The notes: generated by a model not told the origin, from the letters alone. Counted from the first letter of the stretch, positions 1 through 6,341 are shown. The stretch: 6,917 bases of DNA from Bacillota bacterium (GCA_023438965.1 JAEXPB010000308.1:1-6917); one strand, 5' to 3'. Made by a program: numbers and translations.

Positions 1-240
1 CCCTTTGCCTGCCTGCCGAATCATGTCACCGGCAAAGGAATGATCAAGGAGCTGCGCCGCCTGTATCCGCAAGCCAATATTGTGCCGATCGACTATGACC
101 CGGGCGCAAGCGAAGTCAACCAGCTGAACCGGATCAAGCTGATGATTGCCACAGCGTTCCGGCGGCAGCCGCCGACCGTGGACGATGACCGGAAACCGAC
201 CGCAGCCAGTAGCCAGGATGCGCGATTTGCGCTACACTGA
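1..240 (+). CDS. C-terminal fragment of an acyl-CoA dehydratase activase-related protein (HgdC/BadF-DUF2229 type)
   Basis: The reading frame is open from the first base and stops at 238-240, so only the last 79 residues are present. The fragment begins PFACLPNHVTGKG and contains IVPIDYDPGASEVNQLNRIK. This resembles the C-terminal end of the very large (over 1,000 residue) proteins that join HgdC/BadF-type ATPase domains to a DUF2229 region. Relatives of these proteins activate 2-hydroxyacyl-CoA dehydratases in anaerobes by ATP-driven electron transfer. The Cys in FACLPNH may be an iron-sulfur ligand (inference). The last 25 or so residues are polar and look like a non-conserved tail. The catalytic domains lie outside the window, so the substrate cannot be judged. 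The family call rests on remembered sequence similarity only. Confidence 0.72.
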   Translation, partial: PFACLPNHVTGKGMIKELRRLYPQANIVPIDYDPGASEVNQLNRIKLMIATAFRRQPPTVDDDRKPTAASSQDARFALH

Positions 241-308
241 ACTGAATTGCAGAGACTGATCATGGCCAGACCGGATCCGGCCAACGAATGATCGACGGGG
301 GGATATTC

Positions 309-698
309 ATGCACCAGATATTTGAAACCAGTCATGCGCCTTTGCCTATCGGGCCTTATGCCCAGGCCATCCAAGCCGGCAATATGGTTTTCGTGTCCGG
401 CCAGATCCCATTGAGCCCGGAAACCGGCGAACTGGCCGGACCGGACCTGGCTGACCAAACCCGGCAGGTGCTGCGCAATCTGCAGGCGATTTTGGATCAG
501 GCGGGCTGCAAGATCAGCGAAATCGTCAAGACGACAGTTTTCATGACCGATCTCAAGGACTTCGCCACGTTCAACAAGCTGTATGCCGAGTGGCTGGGGT
601 CCCATACGCCGGCCCGGTCGACAATTCAGGTCGCGGCTCTGCCCAAAGGTGCCCAAGTTGAAATCGAAGCCATCATAGTCAAGGAGATAAAGCGATGA
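309..698 (+). CDS. ridA: RidA family reactive enamine/imine deaminase (YjgF/YER057c/UK114)
   Basis: RidA hydrolyses the reactive 2-aminoacrylate-type enamines and imines released by PLP enzymes such as threonine/serine dehydratase, protecting other PLP enzymes in the cytosol. The 129-residue length is typical of the family. The N-terminus has the usual PIGPYAQA stretch (13-20) and VSGQIPL (29-35). Residues 101-119 (PARSTIQVAALPKGAQVEI) match the family signature, with Arg103 corresponding to the carboxylate-binding Arg105 of E. coli RidA and Glu118 in the conserved VE(I/M) position. An in-frame ATG at 288 would add seven residues. I prefer 309 because GGGGGGA (297-303) sits 5 nt before it and because family members start close to the GPYAQA motif. 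The stop overlaps the next gene by 4 nt (ATGA), so the two are probably translationally coupled. Subfamily and physiological substrate cannot be told from sequence. Confidence 0.93.
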   Translation: MHQIFETSHAPLPIGPYAQAIQAGNMVFVSGQIPLSPETGELAGPDLADQTRQVLRNLQAILDQAGCKISEIVKTTVFMTDLKDFATFNKLYAEWLGSHTPARSTIQVAALPKGAQVEIEAIIVKEIKR

Positions 699-1183
699 AA
701 GATAAAGTCCGACTCATCACGTACAGCGGAATCCTCTCCGCGGTGATCATGCTGGCGACCTTCGTCATCCGGGTTCCGATCCCCAATGCTTACGGCTACG
801 TCAATTTCGGCGATGGCGTGATTTTTGCGACGGCCGCCATAATCGGCCCTTTTGCGGCCATTTGCGCCGGATTGGGTTCGGCCCTGGCGGACTTGATCGC
901 CGGCTATACGATCTATATGCCGGCAACTTTACTGATCAAGGGCGCCATGGGCCTGCTGGCCGGCCTGGTCCTGAAAAGGCGCCCCCAGCTGGCGTTATAC
1001 TGGCTGGCATTGTTGTTTCTGGTTTGCGAGGTGATCATGATCGGTGGTTACTTCCTGTTCGAGAGCTTGATTTATGGCGTTGAGGCGGCCGCCGGGGCCT
1101 TGCTCGCCAATTCAATCCAGGGTGCGGCCGGTGTGGCCATGGGTCTGGTTATCGTGCCGCTGGCCCGTCGCATCAAGTTCTGA
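695..1183 (+). CDS. ECF transporter S component (PF07155/DUF3816-like, substrate unknown)
   Basis: This is a 162-residue, very hydrophobic protein with about six predicted membrane helices (roughly residues 8-26, 41-55, 57-73, 77-93, 98-121 and 132-157) and a positively charged C-terminal end (LARRIKF). The GYVNFGDGVIF stretch (34-44), followed by AAIIGP and a Gly/Ala-rich helix running into ADLIAGY, is characteristic of small ECF S components in the riboflavin-type S-component family. S components bind a vitamin or metal at the membrane and are energised by a shared EcfA/A'/T module. No EcfAT genes are in the window, so a group II (shared module) arrangement is inferred. AAGGAG at 681-686 precedes the ATG with a normal 8-nt gap. 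The start overlaps the ridA stop. The family name does not establish riboflavin as substrate; other vitamins or precursors are equally possible. Confidence 0.85.
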   Translation: MKDKVRLITYSGILSAVIMLATFVIRVPIPNAYGYVNFGDGVIFATAAIIGPFAAICAGLGSALADLIAGYTIYMPATLLIKGAMGLLAGLVLKRRPQLALYWLALLFLVCEVIMIGGYFLFESLIYGVEAAAGALLANSIQGAAGVAMGLVIVPLARRIKF

Positions 1184-1190
1184 CCGGTTA

Positions 1191-1199
1191 TGGTATAAT
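1191..1199 (+). promoter_or_regulatory. Extended -10 promoter for the sigma/anti-sigma/polA cluster
   Basis: TGGTATAAT is a perfect extended -10 element (TG-N-TATAAT), beginning 8 nt after the stop of the transporter gene and 75 nt before the sigma factor start. No good -35 hexamer lies 15-19 nt upstream, which is acceptable for extended -10 promoters used by the housekeeping sigma factor. Transcription would start near 1205-1207, giving a leader of about 67 nt. No convincing ECF-type promoter (AAC ... CGT) is seen, so autoregulation is not visible in the sequence. Confidence 0.6.
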
Positions 1200-1239
1200 A
1201 GGCCAAGTCCTGACTGCTGCGAAATCCATGGTGACAAAA

Positions 1240-1259
1240 GCGGATAGGCCAGTATCCGC
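1240..1259 (+). promoter_or_regulatory. Leader stem-loop next to the sigma factor ribosome-binding site
   Basis: GCGGATA (1240-1246) and TATCCGC (1253-1259) form a perfect 7-bp inverted repeat around a 6-nt GGCCAG loop. It lies in the predicted leader and ends 1 nt before AGGGAGG (1261-1267), the Shine-Dalgarno sequence of the sigma factor. It has no following U-run, so it is not an intrinsic terminator. It could be a translational control hairpin, an mRNA-stability element, or a DNA operator. One such repeat could also arise by chance. Confidence 0.45.
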
Positions 1260-1273
1260 CAGGGAGGTTCCGC

Positions 1274-1885
1274 GTGAGTGAAGAACCGGAACAGGATTGT
1301 CTGGAAAGGGCTCGGGCCGGTGATCCCGACGCTTTTGCCATCTTGGTCGAGAAATATTCCGGCCGCCTGTTCGGCGCCTGCTTCAACATCCTCGGCAACA
1401 GGCAGGATGCGGAGGACTGTGTGCAGGAGGCCTTCATCAAGGCTTACCGCTCGATGCGGGAGTACAATGGCCTGTCGGCTTTCTATACATGGATCTATCG
1501 GATCGCTGTCAACACCAGCCTGGATTTCCGGCGCAAAACACGCAAAACAAGAATCTATTCTCTGGACGAAGCTTTGGAAACCGAGGATAGCCAGATTTTC
1601 CCGCAGATCGCGGACAGCGAACCGCTGCCGGACGAGTTGGCCGAAGCCGCGGAAACCAGCCGGATGGTACGGCAGGAAATCGGTCAGCTGCCGGAATTCC
1701 TGCGTGACATCCTTGTTCTGCGCGATCTGGAAGGTTTGAGCTATCATGAATTGGCCAGTATCCTCCATCTGTCTGAAGGAACCGTCAAATCACGCTTATC
1801 GCGGGCCCGCAGCCAATTGATGACCCGCATCCGGCAGCGGGAACAAACCGACAGCCGGCCGCGTCTAACAGGTAAATCCCGATGA
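1274..1885 (+). CDS. RNA polymerase ECF-family (extracytoplasmic function) sigma factor
   Basis: This is a 203-residue group 4 sigma factor, which directs core RNA polymerase to a small stress regulon. Region 2 spans about residues 20-90, with the core-binding stretch DAEDCVQEAFIKAYRS (45-60) and the -10 recognition stretch FYTWIYRIAVN (70-80). A variable acidic linker (about 97-127) follows. Region 4 (about 129-185) carries the helix-turn-helix LSYHELASILHLSEGTVKSR (155-174) that reads the -35 element. Regions 1 and 3 are absent, as expected for this class. Translation starts at GTG 1274, with AGGGAGG (1261-1267) 6 nt upstream; an ATG-led alternative is not well placed. The stop at 1883-1885 is 26 nt before the anti-sigma start chosen here. 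The polar tail after residue 188 is probably disordered. It resembles SigW/RpoE-like factors, but the exact ECF group needs phylogeny. Confidence 0.95.
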   Translation: MSEEPEQDCLERARAGDPDAFAILVEKYSGRLFGACFNILGNRQDAEDCVQEAFIKAYRSMREYNGLSAFYTWIYRIAVNTSLDFRRKTRKTRIYSLDEALETEDSQIFPQIADSEPLPDELAEAAETSRMVRQEIGQLPEFLRDILVLRDLEGLSYHELASILHLSEGTVKSRLSRARSQLMTRIRQREQTDSRPRLTGKSR

Positions 1886-1893
1886 CGGGACGG

Positions 1894-1903
1894 AAAGGAG
1901 GTG
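1894..1903 (+). promoter_or_regulatory. Strong Shine-Dalgarno site fixing the anti-sigma start
   Basis: AAAGGAGGTG is a near-perfect complement of the 16S rRNA 3' end and lies 8 nt before ATG 1912. It argues against the overlapping ATG at 1882, which has no comparable site upstream and would place this motif inside the coding sequence. It is the strongest ribosome-binding site I see in the window, which would favour making anti-sigma in excess over the GTG-started sigma factor. Confidence 0.75.
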
Positions 1904-1911
1904 CCGGCGCC

Positions 1912-2811
1912 ATGCCAAACCGATGTGCTGATTTCATGGCTTTGCTGCCCGAATATATCGATGATGAGCTGGCGCTTTCCGACCGCATCCGGCTGGAAGA
2001 GCATCTGGCGCAATGCCCATCCTGCCGTCGGGAACTTGAGCTGCAGCAGGCATGGCTGCCACACCGCCATGCCCTGACTGAAGCATTTGAAAAGCGGGTG
2101 GTTCCGGCTGGCCTGAATGATCGGATCATGTCCGCTGTCCGCGCCGAACACGCGACGCCGCATTACATGCGCTGGCTGACCGTCAGCTGGCGCCGATCGG
2201 CATACCGGCTGGCCGGCGCTGCCGCCATGGTTGTCCTGCTGCTGGTGGCTCTGCGGCTCTATCAAGGCATCGGCATGGCTTCCGCGACCACCACGGCAGC
2301 CAGATACAGTCTGACCAAGGCCGGCAACAATCTGTCTGACCAGGCGATCGCCCCGGTGAGCGGGAGTCAGGAACTCAACGCCGGAACCGGCAGCAACGGA
2401 AAAAGCGCAGGTACTGCGGCCGGGTGGCTGGTCTACAACGGCAGCCTGGCAAACCTGGATGACGATTGCGTGACCGTCGAGTCCGCTGCGGCCCAGGCGA
2501 CTGCCAAACGCGATTTGCTGCCGGCGATCCAGACAGCCATCAGTCAGGCCAGGATCCTGCGCATTCTGACGAAAGCCGGCCCACCCAGCCAAACGTTGAT
2601 CCTGACAGCGTGGCCGTCAGCCGAGGCGGAATCCCAGCTGGCTGCGTTGAAAAATGCATTTGCCACTTGCGAAAACACCCCCCGGATTGAGATAATCAAG
2701 GCAGGCGATTTGCCAGCCAAGCTGAATAGCCTGGAAACCAACCTGTATGCCAGGATTTTCGAGCAACCGCCGGCTGAATACGTCTGGATTCTCATCCTGA
2801 TGGGGGAGTGA
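1912..2811 (+). CDS. Membrane-anchored zinc-type (zf-HC2/ZAS) anti-sigma factor
   Basis: This 299-residue protein probably holds the preceding sigma factor inactive at the membrane. The N-terminal cytoplasmic domain has the zinc anti-sigma motif H-x3-C-x2-C at His31, Cys35 and Cys38 (HLAQCPSC), preceded by the typical MALLPEYIDDEL helix and by Cys5. A single membrane helix lies at about residues 100-118 (LAGAAAMVVLLLVALRLYQG). The remaining 180 residues would be outside the cytoplasm. That part starts with a Ser/Gly/Asn/Thr-rich stretch (about 125-170) and ends in a more ordered region (about 175-299) that I do not recognise. Start 1912 is chosen for its excellent ribosome-binding site; an upstream ATG at 1882, overlapping the sigma stop, would add ten residues. 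The HxxxCxxC motif can respond to redox or zinc in some relatives, but the signal here is unknown. The stop is 4 nt before the polA start. Confidence 0.88.
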   Translation: MPNRCADFMALLPEYIDDELALSDRIRLEEHLAQCPSCRRELELQQAWLPHRHALTEAFEKRVVPAGLNDRIMSAVRAEHATPHYMRWLTVSWRRSAYRLAGAAAMVVLLLVALRLYQGIGMASATTTAARYSLTKAGNNLSDQAIAPVSGSQELNAGTGSNGKSAGTAAGWLVYNGSLANLDDDCVTVESAAAQATAKRDLLPAIQTAISQARILRILTKAGPPSQTLILTAWPSAEAESQLAALKNAFATCENTPRIEIIKAGDLPAKLNSLETNLYARIFEQPPAEYVWILILMGE

Positions 2812-2815
2812 TCGC

Positions 2816-5572
2816 TTGCCTGAACCGACTTTGCTGCTGCTCGATGGCAATAGTTTAATCAATCGGGCTTTTTATGGCCTGCTCGGCCGCCAGAACCTGA
2901 CAGCGCCCGATGGCACACCCACCGGAGCGCTGTTTGCATTTTTAAACATGTTCCTGCGTTATCGCGATGACCTTCAGCCAACCCATATCGTCGCCGCTTT
3001 CGACCGCAAGGAACCGACTTTCCGCCACCAGTGGTTCACCGGCTACAAGGCGACCCGCAAGCCGATGCCGGATGAACTGGCCATCCAGTTGCCAATCCTG
3101 AAGGACATCCTGCGGAGCATGGGGATCAGCTGCCTGGAAATGGCTGGTTATGAAGCGGACGACCTGCTGGGGACATTGGCCGGGTTAGGCCGTTCCAGCC
3201 AAATGCCGGTTTATATCGTCACCGGCGATAAGGACAGCTTCCAGCTGGCCGACGCAGGCGTCACGATTCTCCAGCCGGTGACTCGCGCCGGCAAAACAGA
3301 AAACGAACGATATGACGAAGCCGCCATCCGGGACCGCTATCAGGTCTCACCGGCTCAGTTTGTCGATCTGAAGGCGATCATGGGCGATCCGTCGGACAAT
3401 ATTCCCGGCGTCAAGGGGGTCGGGGAGAAGGGCGCGATCGAGCTGATCACCCGTTATGGCTCACTCGACGGCGTTTATGCCGCCCTGGATGATATCCGGC
3501 CGGCCCTGGCCGAGAAACTGCGGGCCAGCCGGGAGATGGCCTACCTGTCGCAGCGCCTGGCGACAATTTGCCGGACCGTACCGATTTCTGCCGTTCTGGA
3601 CGACTTTCGGGTCCAGCCGGTCGCTGCCGAAGCGCTCGCCGCCTTGCTCAACCGCTTGGGATTCAAAAACCTGCTGGCGCGGTTGAACCTCTCCGTCCAA
3701 CCGGCGCCGGCCGCGGCCGGCGAGTTGCCTTGCTGCACGCTGGCGAGCCTCGACGAGTGGCGGCGCCGGCTGGCCGACCAGCCCGAGCTGCCGGCGGTCC
3801 TTCTGGCCAATGACCGGACCTTGTTCTGGACCGCCGCACCGGACCAGGTCAGCAGCCTGGCGGCGGAGGACTTCGCCGCGGCCTGGCAGGCCCTGGCGGC
3901 AAGCGGCTGCCGGGTGGCAGTCCTGGACTGCAAGCAGCTGCTTCATGCCGCCGGACAAACAGCATTCGGCGGCCCGGTGCATGATATCCTGATCGCGGCT
4001 TATCTGCTTAACCAGATTGACGGGAAGCCGGATTTGGACCGGCTTTACCAGCGCGTCACCGGCCAGGCCAGGCCAGAAAGCGCCCGCGGCGACCAAACGG
4101 GCGCGGCCGCCGCCGGTCAGCCGGGAACGGGAAGCAGGCCGGAACGCCAGCAGCCGGTGCAGCAAGACCTGTTTTCCTTGCCGCTGCTTGGGGATGACGA
4201 ACCCGGATTGAACCCGTCGAACGAATGCTCCGCCGCCGGCGCTTCGTCAGCCGTTGCGGACGCCGCCGACAGTTGTGATCTCGCGGCGCGCGTTCTGGCC
4301 ATCCGCAGCATTGCCTTGCGCCAGCAACAGCAAATCGCCGAACGGCGGATCGACTATCTGACATATGCAGTCGAAATGCCGCTGGCCGGCATTCTGGCCG
4401 CCATGGAAAAGCAGGGCTTTATGGTTGACGAAACCGTTCTGGCCAGCCTGGGCCAGGACATGAGCCAACGGCTGGATAGCCTGCAACAGGAGATTTTTTC
4501 CATGGCCGGGCGCAGCTTCAACTTGAATTCGCCGCGCCAGCTGGGTGAAGTGCTCTATGACGATCTGGGCCTGACGACCGGCAAAAAGCGGAGCGGCGGC
4601 AATTACTCCACCGATTCGGAAGAACTGGAGCGTCTGGCCGGCGAGCATCCGGTCATCCCGCTGATTATCGAGCACCGGCAGACCGCCAAACTGCTCTCCA
4701 CTTACATCGAAGGCTTAAAAAAAGTCATTGATCCGCTTGACCGGCGTGTCCATACCACATTCAATCAGACGCTGACGGCTACCGGACGCTTGAGCAGTTC
4801 CGAGCCCAACCTGCAAAATATTCCGATCCGGATGGAAGCCGGCCAGAAAATCCGCCGGGCATTCGTTGCCGCACCGGGACATGTGCTGCTGGATGCCGAC
4901 TATTCGCAGATCGAGCTGCGTCTGCTGGCTCATCTTTCCGGTGATCAGGCCATGATCGACGCTTTCGTCCGCGCCGAGGACATTCATACCAATACGGCTT
5001 GCCGCATCTTCGGCCAGCCGGCATCGGCCATCACACCGGAAATGCGCAGTATTGCGAAGACGATGAATTTCAGCATCGTATATGGCATCAGCGATTTTGG
5101 CCTGGCGCGTGACCTGGGCATCCCGGTCCGTCAGGCGCACCACTACATTGCCGAATACGAAGCGCAGTACCCGCTGGTCCGCGACTACCTCAACCGCCTG
5201 GTTGCCGATGCCTACCAAAACGGTTACGTGGAGACCTTGTTCGGCCGCCGGCGCTACCTGAGCGAGCTCAAGTCAGCCAACCGCAATCTGCGGCAGTTCG
5301 GCGAACGAGCGGCCATGAATACGCCGGTCCAGGGAACCGCCGCGGATCTGATCAAAATCGCCATGGTCCGGGTGGCCGACGGATTCCGGCGGGCTGACCT
5401 GCAGGCCTGCCTGATCCTGCAAGTGCATGATGAACTGATTGTCGAGGCGCCGCAAGCAGAAGCCGCCGCAGCTGCCGCCATCCTCAAGGAAGCGATGGAA
5501 GGCGCGCTGGAGTTGCGTGTGCCGCTGCTGGCGGAAGTTCGTCAGGGATTGAATTGGGCTGCCTGCAAATAG
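2816..5572 (+). CDS. polA: DNA polymerase I with active 5' nuclease and polymerase domains and a degenerate 3'-5' exonuclease domain
   Basis: Pol I removes RNA primers and fills gaps in Okazaki fragments and excision repair. The protein has 918 residues. The 5' nuclease domain (1-290) keeps its metal ligands: Asp10, Asp63, Glu113/Asp115/Asp116 (YEADD), Asp138/Asp140 (TGDKD) and Asp191/Asp194 (GDPSDNIPG), followed by the helix-hairpin-helix GVKGVGEKG (198-206). The middle domain (about 300-500) has no DxE exonuclease motif and carries a low-complexity insert at about 412-488. The polymerase domain (about 515-918) has motif A DADYSQIELR (693-702, Asp695), the O-helix with Arg744, Lys748, Phe752 and Tyr756, and motif C VHDELIVEA (870-878, Asp872). 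Phe752 predicts discrimination against dideoxynucleotides. Ser753 replaces the usual Gly. The start is TTG 2816 with GGGGGAG (2802-2807) upstream, just after the anti-sigma stop, suggesting coupling. In many Bacillota mutM lies between polA and coaE; here it does not. Confidence 0.98.
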   Translation: MPEPTLLLLDGNSLINRAFYGLLGRQNLTAPDGTPTGALFAFLNMFLRYRDDLQPTHIVAAFDRKEPTFRHQWFTGYKATRKPMPDELAIQLPILKDILRSMGISCLEMAGYEADDLLGTLAGLGRSSQMPVYIVTGDKDSFQLADAGVTILQPVTRAGKTENERYDEAAIRDRYQVSPAQFVDLKAIMGDPSDNIPGVKGVGEKGAIELITRYGSLDGVYAALDDIRPALAEKLRASREMAYLSQRLATICRTVPISAVLDDFRVQPVAAEALAALLNRLGFKNLLARLNLSVQPAPAAAGELPCCTLASLDEWRRRLADQPELPAVLLANDRTLFWTAAPDQVSSLAAEDFAAAWQALAASGCRVAVLDCKQLLHAAGQTAFGGPVHDILIAAYLLNQIDGKPDLDRLYQRVTGQARPESARGDQTGAAAAGQPGTGSRPERQQPVQQDLFSLPLLGDDEPGLNPSNECSAAGASSAVADAADSCDLAARVLAIRSIALRQQQQIAERRIDYLTYAVEMPLAGILAAMEKQGFMVDETVLASLGQDMSQRLDSLQQEIFSMAGRSFNLNSPRQLGEVLYDDLGLTTGKKRSGGNYSTDSEELERLAGEHPVIPLIIEHRQTAKLLSTYIEGLKKVIDPLDRRVHTTFNQTLTATGRLSSSEPNLQNIPIRMEAGQKIRRAFVAAPGHVLLDADYSQIELRLLAHLSGDQAMIDAFVRAEDIHTNTACRIFGQPASAITPEMRSIAKTMNFSIVYGISDFGLARDLGIPVRQAHHYIAEYEAQYPLVRDYLNRLVADAYQNGYVETLFGRRRYLSELKSANRNLRQFGERAAMNTPVQGTAADLIKIAMVRVADGFRRADLQACLILQVHDELIVEAPQAEAAAAAAILKEAMEGALELRVPLLAEVRQGLNWAACK

Positions 5573-5606
5573 GCAAAAAGACCGCCAAGCATAGGGAAGG
5601 TAAAGC

Positions 5607-6251
5607 ATGTTTATTATCGGTATAACAGGAGGCATTGGCTGCGGCAAGAGCACCGCGGCGCAGATCTGCCGGGAGGCCGGCTTGACGGTGATTGACGCCG
5701 ACGAGTTGTCGCGGCAGGTTACCGCTTCGGACGGGGTTGCCCTACCGGAGATTGTAGAGCGGTTTGGCGCCGGGATCGTTGACGCGAAGGGCGCGCTGGA
5801 TCGCCAAGCCATGGCGAGAAAAGTTTTTCAGGACCACCGGTCACTCGACCAGCTCAGCGCCATCGTACACCGGCATGTCCTGGAGCAGATGGCGCTCCAG
5901 GTCCAGAAGCTGGCGGAAAAGAAAACCCGTGCCATCGTCCTGGATGTGCCGATTCCAGTCCGGCACGGTTTTCTGGATCTCTGCGACCAGGTATGGGTGA
6001 TTTGGGCCAGCGACACGGTGCGGCTGGCTCGTCTGGCCGGACGCGGCATGGACGAAAATGAAGCCCGCCGGCGGATGGCCATGCAGATGACGCGGGAGGA
6101 GTATGCCGGACTGGCGACGCATATGATTGAGAATGACGGCAGCCGGGAGGAATTGGCGGCCAGAATCCTGGAGCTGCTGCAAAGCGAGCTGGGTCAGCGC
6201 GGCATCCGGCTTAAGCCGCCAGTCTCAGCTGATAGCGGCAGCCACGAATGA
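5607..6251 (+). CDS. coaE: Dephospho-CoA kinase (variant subfamily)
   Basis: CoaE phosphorylates the 3'-hydroxyl of the ribose in dephospho-CoA using ATP, the last step of coenzyme A synthesis in the cytosol. The 214-residue protein opens with a P-loop GGIGCGKST (8-16), followed by the substrate-site Asp pair in IDADELSRQV (29-38). The central VLDVPIPVRHGFLDLCDQVWVI (two stretches, 111-120 and 121-132) occupies the place of the usual DIPLLFE segment. The lid region has Arg residues in RLARLAGRGM and EARRRMAMQM (139-161), and the ending THMIENDGS (171-179) matches the usual ADxVIxNxG. IVHRHV (86-91) replaces the usual HP motif. Length and domain order are normal, so it is probably functional. 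ATG 5607 has AGGGAAGG (5593-5600) 6 nt upstream. It lies 34 nt after polA with no visible promoter or terminator between, so cotranscription is likely. The tail beyond residue 198 is non-conserved. Confidence 0.93.
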   Translation: MFIIGITGGIGCGKSTAAQICREAGLTVIDADELSRQVTASDGVALPEIVERFGAGIVDAKGALDRQAMARKVFQDHRSLDQLSAIVHRHVLEQMALQVQKLAEKKTRAIVLDVPIPVRHGFLDLCDQVWVIWASDTVRLARLAGRGMDENEARRRMAMQMTREEYAGLATHMIENDGSREELAARILELLQSELGQRGIRLKPPVSADSGSHE

Positions 6252-6341
6252 AACCGGTGTTCGGCTGACCGGATCCACAGATCAAAGTGAACCCGATCTG
6301 AATCGGATTATCTGATTCAGATGATATAAAGATCCTGCTGA
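6252..6341. other. Convergent intergenic gap between coaE and ychF
   Basis: This 90-nt gap separates two genes reading toward each other. It holds the hairpin at 6296-6322 and a weak 5-bp repeat, CCGGT (6254-6258) with ACCGG (6268-6272). No open reading frame, promoter or RNA gene is evident in it. Confidence 0.6.
6296..6322. terminator. Candidate bidirectional terminator hairpin without a U-run
   Basis: ATCTGAATC (6296-6304) pairs perfectly with GATTCAGAT (6314-6322). Two more inner pairs are possible (a G-U, then G6306-C6312), giving an 11-bp stem with a short AT-rich loop. It sits where both converging transcripts must end. Neither side is followed by a clear run of U (TATAAA on the plus side; CTTTGATC on the minus side), and the stem is only moderately GC-rich, so a classical intrinsic terminator is not assured. 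Confidence 0.45.

Noticed and set aside
233..238. TACACT as a -10 element for ridA
   Set aside because: It matches only four of six consensus bases, has no -35 partner, and lies within the end of the previous coding sequence.
263..283. Inverted repeat TGGCC/GGCCA around the palindrome CCGGATCCGG before ridA
   Set aside because: The stem is short and has no U-run. GC-rich sequence gives such repeats easily, so I do not call a terminator or operator.
288..308. Upstream ATG as the ridA start
   Set aside because: It lacks a good ribosome-binding site and adds seven residues not expected in the family; the GGGGGGA site fits ATG 309.
93..656. Minus-strand open frame opposite ridA
   Set aside because: It overlaps the activase fragment and ridA, which both show family motifs; its own translation shows none.
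1882..1911. ATG overlapping the sigma stop as the anti-sigma start
   Set aside because: The near-perfect Shine-Dalgarno site at 1894-1903 points to ATG 1912. The overlapping start remains possible but is less likely.
1744..2592. Long open frame on the minus strand opposite the sigma and anti-sigma genes
   Set aside because: It has no recognisable domain and runs opposite two well-supported genes. GC-rich coding DNA often leaves such antisense frames open.
4061..4075. Three tandem GGCCA copies in polA, considered as a phase-variation tract
   Set aside because: Three copies are too few to be a convincing slippage tract, and a frameshift in an important polymerase gene would be harmful.
3461..4165. 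Minus-strand open frame of 234 codons opposite polA
   Set aside because: Its Arg/Gln/Gly-rich composition is typical of an antisense reading of GC-rich sequence, and polA is certain on the other strand.
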